From: Haliea sp040221975
GTDB taxonomy: Bacteria; Pseudomonadota; Gammaproteobacteria; Pseudomonadales; Halieaceae
DNA length: 64,000 nt
Reading direction: 5' to 3'
NCBI GenBank assembly: GCA_040221975.1
Contig: JAVJWR010000036.1
Location: 310,001-374,000, forward strand
Shown here: positions 57,012 to 64,000 of the stretch, in pieces
Layout of the letters: each line of letters begins with the position of its first letter
How positions within the stretch are numbered: position 1 is the stretch's first letter
Notes under the pieces: generated by a model
What the model saw: the letters and a program-made list of their open reading frames with translations, nothing else
The model's database searches: none
Told to the model about the DNA's origin: nothing
Made by a program: the position numbers and the translations under genes

Positions 57012-57670
57012 GCGCGGTTGCTCACCAGGCGCCCGTCGCGCAGGGTCAGGATCCGGTGGCGCAAACGGGAAATGAGCGCCAGGTCGTGGCTGGCGATCAA
57101 GACGGTCACGCCCACCTGGTTGAAGGCTTCGAACAGTTGCATGATCTCCGCCGACAGGGCCGGGTCGAGGTTGCCGGTGGGCTCGTCAGCGAGCAGGATC
57201 CGGGGCCGCGCCACCACCGCCCGGGCAATGCCCACGCGCTGCTGCTCCCCTCCGGACAGGGTGATGGGCAGGGCCCGCTCTTTCGCCAGCAAGCCGACCT
57301 TGTCCAGGGCTGCCCGCACCCGGCGCCCGACCTCCCGCTGCTCATAGCCGGCAATCACCAGCGGCAGCGCCACATTGTGATAGACAGAGCGGTCAAACAG
57401 CAGCTGGTGGTTCTGGAACACCACGCCGATATTGCGGCGGTGTGCGGGAATGCCGCGGGCGCCGATCTTGGCGAGGTTCTGGCCATCGACAATGACCTGG
57501 CCGCGGCTGGGGCGCTCAATCAGCATGATCAGGCGCAGCAGAGTGCTCTTGCCCGCACCGGAGTGGCCAGTGAGGAAGACCAGTTCATCCTGGCGGATCT
57601 CGACGCTGATTTCACTCAGGGCCTCGTGGCCCTCCGCGTAGCGTTTGCTGACACGGTCAAAAGTGATCAT
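57008..57670 (-). CDS. ftsE: Cell division ATP-binding protein FtsE
   Basis: A 220-residue ABC ATPase partner of FtsX. Walker A FLTGHSGAGKSTLLRLI, signature LSGGEQQRVGIARAV, Walker B RILLADEPTGNLDP, H-loop LIASHDLALI. Length fits (222 in E. coli). Start and stop overlap with ftsX and ftsY by four bases each. Confidence 0.97.
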   Translation of the reverse strand: MITFDRVSKRYAEGHEALSEISVEIRQDELVFLTGHSGAGKSTLLRLIMLIERPSRGQVIVDGQNLAKIGARGIPAHRRNIGVVFQNHQLLFDRSVYHNVALPLVIAGYEQREVGRRVRAALDKVGLLAKERALPITLSGGEQQRVGIARAVVARPRILLADEPTGNLDPALSAEIMQLFEAFNQVGVTVLIASHDLALISRLRHRILTLRDGRLVSNRA

Positions 57671-58833
57671 TGCTCGGGGTCGGCACCTGCAAACAAGGCT
57701 TCAATGAAGGGTTCCGCCGCAAAGGGCCGGAGATCGTCGGCGGTTTCACCCACACCGATAAAACGAATGGGCAGGCCCAGTTTGCGGGCAATGGCGAAAA
57801 TGATCCCGCCCTTGGCGGTGCCGTCGAGCTTGGTCAGGGTGAGCCCGGTCACCCCCACCACCTGCTGGAACTGGCTGGCCTGCGCCAGGGCGTTCTGGCC
57901 AGTACCGGCATCCAGCACCAGCATCACTTCATGCGGGGCTTCCGGATCCAGCTTGCCCATCACCCGGACCACCTTGCGCAGCTCCTCCATCAGGTGGTCC
58001 TTGTTGTGCAGGCGGCCGGCGGTATCCGCGATCAGCACGTCGACCTTGCGCGCCTGGGCAGCCTGCAGGGCGTCGTAGATCACCGAGGCGCTGTCGGCCC
58101 CCGAGTGCTGGGCGATGACCGGCACATTGTGGCGCTGACCCCACACCTGGAGCTGTTCCACTGCTGCCGCGCGGAAGGTGTCCCCGGCCGCCAGCATGAC
58201 CGAGTGGCCCTCGGCCTGGTAGCGACGCGCCAGCTTGCCGATGGTGGTGGTCTTGCCGACGCCATTGACGCCGACCATCAGGATCACATAGGGCGTTTTG
58301 CCGGCAACGTCCAGCGGCTGCTCACAGGGCCGCAGCACCTCCAGCAACTCCTCCTGCAGCGCCCGCTGCAGGGCTTCCGGGCTGGTCAGCTCCTTGCGCG
58401 ATACCCGCCGCGTGAGCCGGTCGATAATCTCCACCGTGGCGTCGACACCCACATCCGCCAGCAACAGGCGCGACTCCAGTTCCTCCAGCAACTCGGCGTC
58501 AATTTCCTTGCGACCCAGGAACAGGGTACCCAGGCCCTGCACCAGGGTGTCGCTGGTGCGTCCGAGACCACGCCGCAGGCGGGCAAAGAAACCGGCCTCG
58601 GCAGCCGCAACCGGGCGCGCGGCGGGCTCCGTGACGGAAGGCGCGGACTCCTCGGCTGCGGCGGGAACCATGGCCTCCGCAGCGGGTACCGGCGTCGACA
58701 CTGGCGGGGCAGGCGCCGGGGAATCGTCAATGGCTGCGTCAGCGCCAGCCTCCGCCGCGTCGCTGTCAGCGGCACTGTCGACGGCAGTATCAGGCTGCCC
58801 AGGGACCTTTTTGTTGCGTTTGAAAAACTTCAT
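57667..58833 (-). CDS. ftsY: Signal recognition particle receptor FtsY
   Basis: A 388-residue SRP GTPase. The acidic, Ala/Pro-rich A domain (residues 1-85) is followed by the N domain (FFARLRRGLGRTSDTLVQGLGTLFLGRKEID) and the G domain with MVGVNGVGKTTTIGKLA, DTFRAAAVEQLQVWG, VLIADTAGRLHNK and TKLDGTAKGGIIFAIA. It receives ribosome-SRP complexes at the membrane. First gene of ftsY-ftsE-ftsX and divergent from rsmD. Confidence 0.97.
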   Translation of the reverse strand: MKFFKRNKKVPGQPDTAVDSAADSDAAEAGADAAIDDSPAPAPPVSTPVPAAEAMVPAAAEESAPSVTEPAARPVAAAEAGFFARLRRGLGRTSDTLVQGLGTLFLGRKEIDAELLEELESRLLLADVGVDATVEIIDRLTRRVSRKELTSPEALQRALQEELLEVLRPCEQPLDVAGKTPYVILMVGVNGVGKTTTIGKLARRYQAEGHSVMLAAGDTFRAAAVEQLQVWGQRHNVPVIAQHSGADSASVIYDALQAAQARKVDVLIADTAGRLHNKDHLMEELRKVVRVMGKLDPEAPHEVMLVLDAGTGQNALAQASQFQQVVGVTGLTLTKLDGTAKGGIIFAIARKLGLPIRFIGVGETADDLRPFAAEPFIEALFAGADPEQ

Positions 58834-58907
58834 GAGTCTCGTGTTAGAGTTTGCCGGAGGGCATCTGCGGGATGGCGTATCCTATCACTCTTGGGCGGAG
58901 CGGCGAA

Positions 58908-59516
58908 ATGACAGGGAGGAGCAGGCGGCGATCACAGGAATCGCCGGCAACGGCCGGCCTGCTGCGCATCATCGGTGGCCGCTGGCGCGGTCGCAAGCTG
59001 CGCTTCACCGCGGCTGATGGCCTGCGTCCCACACCGGACCGGGTGCGGGAGACCCTGTTCAACTGGCTTGCCACCGATATCCGGGATGCCCGCTGTCTGG
59101 ACCTGTTCAGCGGCTCCGGCGCCCTCGGCCTCGAAGCCCTGTCCCGCGGTGCCGCCCATTGCGATTTTGTCGACAACAACCCTGCCAGCAGCGCACAGAT
59201 CCGGCGTCACCTGCAGGATCTGGGGGCAGAGGCGCTGGGCAGCTGCCACACCGCCAGGGCCGCTGACTTTCTGGCCAGAGTCGACCGGCCCTGGGACATC
59301 GTCTTTATCGACCCGCCCTTCGGCCAGGAGCTGGTGGCGCCGGCCTGGCAGTTGCTCGACACCAGATCACTGCTGGCTGCCGGCGCCTGCATCTATGTCG
59401 AGACCGGCGCCGGGGACACTGTGCCCGAGCCGCCAGCAAACTGGCTGTTGCACCGGGACAAAACCGCCGGGGCAGTCAGCTACCGCCTGTATCGCAGGCA
59501 GGCCGCAGTCGCATAG
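58908..59516 (+). CDS. rsmD: 16S rRNA m2G966 methyltransferase RsmD
   Basis: A 202-residue SAM methyltransferase. Motifs: LRIIGGRWRGRKLRF, LRPTPDRVRETLFNWL, CLDLFSGSGALGLEALSRGA and the catalytic DIVFIDPPFG. The ATG at 58908 has GGAG about ten bases upstream; the frame is open from 58851 but the added residues are not family-like. Divergent from ftsY, as usual. Confidence 0.95.
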   Translation: MTGRSRRRSQESPATAGLLRIIGGRWRGRKLRFTAADGLRPTPDRVRETLFNWLATDIRDARCLDLFSGSGALGLEALSRGAAHCDFVDNNPASSAQIRRHLQDLGAEALGSCHTARAADFLARVDRPWDIVFIDPPFGQELVAPAWQLLDTRSLLAAGACIYVETGAGDTVPEPPANWLLHRDKTAGAVSYRLYRRQAAVA

Positions 59517-59529
59517 ATCGCGATGCAGG

Positions 59530-61167
59530 TTAAGCCCGACAACCGGGCGCGCAAGGTCCTTGTTCATCTGCCCTTTCCCTCAATCCAAATCTCTGGATTT
59601 TCCCGGTCTGGGTTTTGGGCAGTGCGTCGATAAATTCGATGGCACGGGGGTACTTGTAGGGTGCGATTTCGGCCTTGACGAAATTCTGGATGTTGCTGGC
59701 GAGGATATCATCTGCATGTACGTCGGGCCTGGGCACGATGAACGCCTTGACGATCTGGCCCCGGTCCGGGTCGGGGGCGCCGACAACGGCACATTCCAGC
59801 ACCGCCGCGTGGCGCATGAGCACCTCTTCCACTTCCGGCCCGGCTATGTTGTAGCCTGACGAAATAATCATGTCGTCAGCGCGCCCCTCGAACCAGAAGT
59901 AGCCGTCGTCGTCCATGCGGAAAATGTCCCCTGTCACGTTCCACCCGTTGACCACGTAGTCGTGCTGGCGAGGATCATCCAGATACCGGCAGCCGGTGGG
60001 ACCACGCACCGCCAGCCGGCCAGTAGCGCCGGGGGGCAACGGTTGGTTGTCCTCCCCCATAATGCGGGCCTCATAGCCCGGCACCGCCTTGCCGATGGCG
60101 CCGGGTCGGATGTCGTCGGCCGACGCGGAGATGAAGATATGGATCATTTCGGTCGCGCCCAGTCCGTCAATGATGCGGATGCCGGTGCGTTCCTGCCATG
60201 CCTCCCAGGTGGCAAGCGGCAGCTTCTCCCCGGCTGAAATACATTTGCGCAAGGCCCCATGCCTGCCCGCTTCCACACGGTCCAGCAGGGCCCGGTACAT
60301 GGTGGGCGCGGTAAACAGTGTGGTCGCCCCCGCCTCGATGGCTTCGAGAAGCGCGTCGGGAGAGGGTGTTTCAATCAGCCGGGTGGTGCAGCCAAAGCGC
60401 ATGGGAAACACCAGCAGCGCGCCAAGCCCGAAGGTGAACGCAAAGGGCGGTGATCCGGTGAACACCTCGTCCGGATCCGGGCGGAGCACATGGCGCGCTG
60501 CGGTGTCAGCCATGGCCAGGATGTCGCGGTGGAAATGCATGGTGACCTTGGGTTCCCCCGTGGTGCCCGAAGTGAAACCCAGCAATACCACGTCATCGGC
60601 CAGGGTCGGCACGGCATCGAAGGTCTCGGGCTTGCCCGCCATCAGCCCTTCAAGGTCGCCGGCGCCGAAGCAGACCACCCGGTCAAGCGCGATCCCATCA
60701 CCCAAAAGGGGCTCAAGGGCCTCCGACAGCCTGTGATCGCACAGCGCCAGCCTGATGTGCGCTCTGGCAATGTACTTGCGGAGTTCCGGCGTGCGCAGTA
60801 GTGGCATGCTGTCCACCACAACACCACCCGCCTTCACCACCGCCAGCCATATCGCCAGGTGCATGGCGTTGTTGAAGCCCCGGATCAAAACCCGGTTGCC
60901 GGGTACCAGCCCCAAGTCCTCCACCAGAACACGGGCGATGCGGTTGACCTGTCCATTCAGCACCTCATAAGTCCACGCATGATCGGCCCCGATTACCGCC
61001 ACCTTGCCACCAAACCCTGCGCCCATAGCCCCATCAAGCAACGTCGCCGCCGCATTCAGAACCTCCGGATATTGCAACTCGGGCAGGTCAAACGTCATCA
61101 CCGGCCACGCATCCCGGGGCGGCAGGTGATCCACAGTGAAACTGTCTATATGGGGCGAGATCGGCAT
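59530..61167 (-). CDS. Benzoate/2-aminobenzoate-CoA ligase family acyl-CoA synthetase
   Basis: A 545-residue adenylate-forming ligase. The start HIDSFTVDHLPPRDAWPVMT, FDLPELQYPEVLNAA and the P-loop LLGFTSGTTGEPKVTMHFHRD are typical of the 2-aminobenzoate-CoA ligase branch. They are followed by DGLGATEMIHIFISA, TGDIFRMDDDGYFWFEGRADDMIISSGYNI and the catalytic lysine region PKTQTGKIQRF. The substrate is probably an aromatic acid such as 2-aminobenzoate or benzoate; that is inferred from family resemblance and the neighbouring ligase, flavin reductase and TetR genes. Confidence 0.82.
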   Translation of the reverse strand: MPISPHIDSFTVDHLPPRDAWPVMTFDLPELQYPEVLNAAATLLDGAMGAGFGGKVAVIGADHAWTYEVLNGQVNRIARVLVEDLGLVPGNRVLIRGFNNAMHLAIWLAVVKAGGVVVDSMPLLRTPELRKYIARAHIRLALCDHRLSEALEPLLGDGIALDRVVCFGAGDLEGLMAGKPETFDAVPTLADDVVLLGFTSGTTGEPKVTMHFHRDILAMADTAARHVLRPDPDEVFTGSPPFAFTFGLGALLVFPMRFGCTTRLIETPSPDALLEAIEAGATTLFTAPTMYRALLDRVEAGRHGALRKCISAGEKLPLATWEAWQERTGIRIIDGLGATEMIHIFISASADDIRPGAIGKAVPGYEARIMGEDNQPLPPGATGRLAVRGPTGCRYLDDPRQHDYVVNGWNVTGDIFRMDDDGYFWFEGRADDMIISSGYNIAGPEVEEVLMRHAAVLECAVVGAPDPDRGQIVKAFIVPRPDVHADDILASNIQNFVKAEIAPYKYPRAIEFIDALPKTQTGKIQRFGLRERADEQGPCAPGCRA

Positions 61168-61305
61168 ATTGCTAAACCTGTTGTTGGAAGCGCATATTCA
61201 CTGAAACGTTAATCACGTCGAAAAACACTTTCCCCCATCAACGGAGGACTGACGGGAGCGTTCTCGGGACTTCAAGGGCCACAGGGGACCGGCCGGAAAC
61301 ACCCA

Positions 61306-63183
61306 TTAGTACGCGCCTGAGATCACGTTGATGGTGTAGTTCACGGAATAATTGCGTAGAGCCTGCGCAACCCGTTTTTCGAGGTCACAATGCGCCGTGT
61401 TCAGCGTTATCTGGAACAGGGTACCGACACGATCGTCATTTTCTACCGCAACAACTATACCGACGCCAGGTGGCAGTTCACTCGACAGGGTCTCTATCAG
61501 CGTACGCTTGATGATATCGATGCGCAGGGTCGGCTTGAAAATCTTTCCCACTGCCGTGACCGGCATCGTGTCGATGATTATTACCTCGCTCGGCGCGGCG
61601 GCACGATCAGCCACCCGTGCACGAGCGTGGTCCCTGAGCTCGGCCGCCGAAACAGTTGAGCTGTTCCGAACGGTGACGTAGGCTACGGGAAGCTCCCCGG
61701 CATCTCCGTCTGGTTTGCCCACAGCAGCGGCGAGCTCTACCGCCGCGTGTGTTATCAAGGCATCCTCGATCACGGCAGGATCAATATTGTGGCCGCCGCG
61801 TATGATCAGATCCTTTGCACGACCCGTCAGCCAGAAATAGCCTTCCCGATCCTGGCGCGCCATATCACCAGTATTGAACCAGCCATCATCCGCCCAGATA
61901 TTTTCATTGTGCTTGTCTTGCCGATAGCCGGGGAAGACGTTGGGACCGCGGATCAAGAGGTTGCCAATCTCGTCGGGTGCGCAATCCCGCTCATACCGGG
62001 CGTCACTGTCGAGCTGCACGACCTTCATATCCTGATAGGGAATGCGCAACCCAATGGAGCCAACCAGCCGCTCTCCCTCTCGCGGGTTAAAGGCGCTGAC
62101 GCAGACCGCTTCAGTCATCCCATAGCCTTCGAGGATCCGCACACCGGTGCGGCGCTCGAACTCCTCGAAAAGAGCAGTCGACATGGGTGCTGCGCCACAC
62201 AAGCCATACGTGAGAGACGTAAGATCAGCCCCGTCAACCGGCAAATCCAGAAGGCGTGCGTATATCGTTGGAACGGCGCTGAAAGCGTTGATTCGGTATT
62301 TCTCAACGATGTTCCAGAAGTCCTGCATCATCTGGCGGTCGCGATACCCTTGAGGGCCGACGAGCACACATGCTGCACCCGCGAAAAGGGGCGCAAGCCC
62401 ACCCACCATCACCGCATTGACATGGAACAGTGGCAACCCGCAGAGCATGCGTTGCCCTGCGGTGAGCCCAAGTGCCTGAGCGATCGCCCAGGCATTATAG
62501 GCTTGACCGAAACCGGTATGCTGCGCGAGCTTCGGGGTCCCCGTCGTCCCCCCGGTGTGAAAGCAGGCCACCACGCGGTCAGGGTCGGTGTCGCGCACAA
62601 AGCCCAGCTCTGAGGCCGAGTACCTGCTGACGAGCTCCGAGAAACCAAGGACGCCGTCGCTCTCATCACCCGCACCGCCGAGCTCCAGTACGGTTTCAAG
62701 TTCAGGGCACTGTTTTCGAACACTTGGCAACACCTGCCATAGCTCCGGATGGCTTTCCCTTGAGGGGGCGACGAGCACCCGACTACCCGCGGCCGCTATA
62801 ATCTCGGCAATATGATCAGCCTGCAGAAGGGGATTGATGGCATTGACGATTCCTGCCGTCTCTCCGCCCCAGATCGTAAAATAGGTTTCAGGATGATTAC
62901 CAAGAAGGTAGGAGACGGAGGTGCCCGGCCTCACCCCAAGATCATGGAACATATTGGCTGTCTGTGTGACCCGGGCCAGATAGTCTCGGAAGCTGAAGAC
63001 CTCCGGTTTGTCCCCGGCCCGTCCATTGGGGAGATAGCAAAGCGCCAGTTCATCAGCCCGGTCATCCGCAGCTTGACGAATAATATCGAACGAAGTCCGG
63101 ATCTGAAGCCGCTCACTCAGAGGGGTCGCCTCTATGGCCTTGATATCCTTGAGCGTTCCATAAGGAAGGGAAAAGTTGTCCAT
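61306..63183 (-). CDS. AMP-dependent acyl-CoA synthetase
   Basis: About 625 residues, a second adenylate-forming ligase of the FadD/CaiC-like class. The P-loop is CFHTGGTTGTPKLAQHT; later motifs are GYGMTEAVCVSAFNPREGE, DGWFNTGDMARQDREGYFWLTGRAKDLIIRGGHNIDP and AVGKIFKPTLR. I use the ATG at 63183 (GGTGGGA upstream), 14 bases after the flavin reductase stop; a start at 63234 would overlap that gene. It is unusually long, with about 60 extra C-terminal residues including VGIVVAVENDDRVGTLFQITL. Likely in one operon with the reductase. Substrate unknown. Confidence 0.85.
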   Translation of the reverse strand: MDNFSLPYGTLKDIKAIEATPLSERLQIRTSFDIIRQAADDRADELALCYLPNGRAGDKPEVFSFRDYLARVTQTANMFHDLGVRPGTSVSYLLGNHPETYFTIWGGETAGIVNAINPLLQADHIAEIIAAAGSRVLVAPSRESHPELWQVLPSVRKQCPELETVLELGGAGDESDGVLGFSELVSRYSASELGFVRDTDPDRVVACFHTGGTTGTPKLAQHTGFGQAYNAWAIAQALGLTAGQRMLCGLPLFHVNAVMVGGLAPLFAGAACVLVGPQGYRDRQMMQDFWNIVEKYRINAFSAVPTIYARLLDLPVDGADLTSLTYGLCGAAPMSTALFEEFERRTGVRILEGYGMTEAVCVSAFNPREGERLVGSIGLRIPYQDMKVVQLDSDARYERDCAPDEIGNLLIRGPNVFPGYRQDKHNENIWADDGWFNTGDMARQDREGYFWLTGRAKDLIIRGGHNIDPAVIEDALITHAAVELAAAVGKPDGDAGELPVAYVTVRNSSTVSAAELRDHARARVADRAAAPSEVIIIDTMPVTAVGKIFKPTLRIDIIKRTLIETLSSELPPGVGIVVAVENDDRVGTLFQITLNTAHCDLEKRVAQALRNYSVNYTINVISGAY

Positions 63184-63197
63184 GATTTTCCCACCGG

Positions 63198-63713
63198 TCA
63201 TTGCGAACCAGCTTTCTGAAGCGTGCCATACCAACCGTCATGAAACACAAGGGCGCGACCGTTGACGCAGGAATAGTTTTCGACATGGCCAACCAAAATG
63301 AGGTGATCACCGCCTTCATAGCGTTCGTGTACACTGCATTCAAACACGGCGAGCGCACCGTCGATGAAAAGCGGCCCCATATTGCTGCGACCGCAACGGA
63401 CGCCGGCGAATTTATCTGCGACCGACCCGGCGAAGCGATTGGAAATGTTCTCCTGCTCCTCACCCAGGACGCTGATGACAAAATTTTCGGTTGTGGTAAA
63501 TACCGGGTAGCTGGGGGCGCTGCGAGAGACACTCCAGAGGACAAGCGGCGGAGCAAGAGAAACCGAAGTAAAGGAGTTTATCGTCATTCCATAATCACGC
63601 TCTTCACCGTCGCGGGTGGTCACAATAGCAACACCCGTCGCGAATTTCCCAAGCGCCTGCCTGAGTGCGCGCCCATCCGAAGTTTTATTTTGTGGCTTGG
63701 CCATTGTCTCCAT
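63198..63713 (-). CDS. Flavin reductase-like (HpaC-type) protein
   Basis: A 171-residue flavin reductase domain protein, the small component that supplies reduced FMN/FAD to a monooxygenase. Motifs: LRQALGKFATGVAIVTTRDG, GMTINSFTSVSLAPPLVLWSVSRSAPSYP, NFVISVLGEEQENISNRFAG, and GGDHLILVGHVENY. Several starts are possible (63719 GTG, 63716, 63713, 63704 ATG); 63713 has GAGG at a good distance. No monooxygenase large subunit is in the window, so the partner must be further right or elsewhere. Confidence 0.87.
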   Translation of the reverse strand: METMAKPQNKTSDGRALRQALGKFATGVAIVTTRDGEERDYGMTINSFTSVSLAPPLVLWSVSRSAPSYPVFTTTENFVISVLGEEQENISNRFAGSVADKFAGVRCGRSNMGPLFIDGALAVFECSVHERYEGGDHLILVGHVENYSCVNGRALVFHDGWYGTLQKAGSQ

Positions 63714-63723
63714 CATCACCTCA

Positions 63724-64000
63724 CTACTGTCGTTTATAGATGGCCAGAAAGGCCTGAATTCCGCGGTGAATACTCTCTTCCACTTCTTCGCGCGACGGCG
63801 AGTAGTCGCACATGAACAGCATCATGGTCCGCATTGGATTCAACGTCAGCCCCCAAAAGTGGTGGGCCGCTGACTCCAAATCCTGGATATCCAGATCACC
63901 TCGGTCGATGAAGATTTGCAGGTACTCCATAATGCCGCGCAGCGCAGCCTCGGGTCCCGCACGATAGAAAAGTTCGCCAACTTTCGGAAACCGCTGTGCT
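63724..64000 (-). CDS. TetR-family regulator, C-terminal part, cut by window edge
   Basis: The minus-strand frame is open from the window edge to a TAG at 63724 and reads RFPKVGELFYRAGPEAALRG, LQIFIDRGDLDIQDLESAA, HHFWGLTLNPMRTMMLFM and EEVEESIHRGIQAFLAIYK. This is the ligand-binding C-terminal domain of TetR/AefR-type repressors; the DNA-binding N-terminus is outside the window. It is directly upstream of, and same strand as, the flavin reductase and ligase genes, so it probably controls them. Confidence 0.82.
   Translation of the reverse strand, partial: AQRFPKVGELFYRAGPEAALRGIMEYLQIFIDRGDLDIQDLESAAHHFWGLTLNPMRTMMLFMCDYSPSREEVEESIHRGIQAFLAIYKRQ

Overview
The window looks like chromosome of a GC-rich marine gammaproteobacterium, most likely the Cellvibrionales/Halieaceae (OM60/NOR5) type. 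The evidence is protein-level resemblance of the housekeeping genes to Pseudomonas-like relatives, and gene orders familiar from Pseudomonas: ubiI-ubiH-pepP-ygfB / zapA-6S RNA-fau; gshB-tonB-yqgE-ruvX / pilU-pilT / yggS-proC-yggT-metX-metW-DUF4426-rdgB-hemW; trmB / rpoH-ftsX-ftsE-ftsY / rsmD. The placement is inference; there is no rRNA here, and no tRNA, rRNA or CRISPR array was seen.

Layout. 1-7 kb: rlmI (cut by the left edge), gcvH, two ubiquinone hydroxylases, pepP and ygfB on the minus strand, then the small coiled-coil gene, zapA, 6S RNA and fau on the plus strand. 7-12.6 kb: a 48-residue membrane peptide, ilvA, rpiA, and a divergent pair of FAD-linked D-2-hydroxyacid dehydrogenase and serA. 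12.6-21.4 kb: a FecI-FecR-TonB receptor signalling unit, a small periplasmic protein, a second TonB receptor broken by a one-base shift in a run of C, and a small lipoprotein. 21.4-25.6 kb: a methyltransferase/aspartyl-hydroxylase pair, a transglutaminase-TPR lipoprotein and marC.

25.6-30.1 kb is the accessory part: a graveyard of a GGDEF fragment, a frameshifted orphan gene, IS6-family and IS3-family transposase remnants around an intact, lower-GC patatin-barrel (type Vd secretion) gene. It ends at the first of three fold-back elements. 30.1-36.4 kb carries a hydrolase and the tkt-epd-pgk-fba operon. 36.5-41.6 kb is the activated-methyl cycle: sahR (an ArsR-methyltransferase fusion) behind a perfect 46-bp palindrome, then metK, ahcY and metF, with a 640-bp gap between metK and ahcY that holds two more fold-back elements. 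41.6-59.5 kb is dense housekeeping sequence, including a perfect CIRCE operator upstream of rpoH. 59.5-64 kb holds two acyl-CoA ligases, a flavin reductase and a TetR regulator, plausibly an aromatic-acid catabolic locus continuing to the right.

The most novel signal is the fold-back element family (29976-30102, 38790-38903, and a relative at 39100-39299). Each has 31-nt self-complementary arms. Two copies share a conserved core, yet their arms differ from each other at 14 of 31 positions while remaining paired within each copy. The few imperfect pairs are G-U compatible on one strand. That is the pattern expected of a structured RNA or of a hairpin-propagated repeat.
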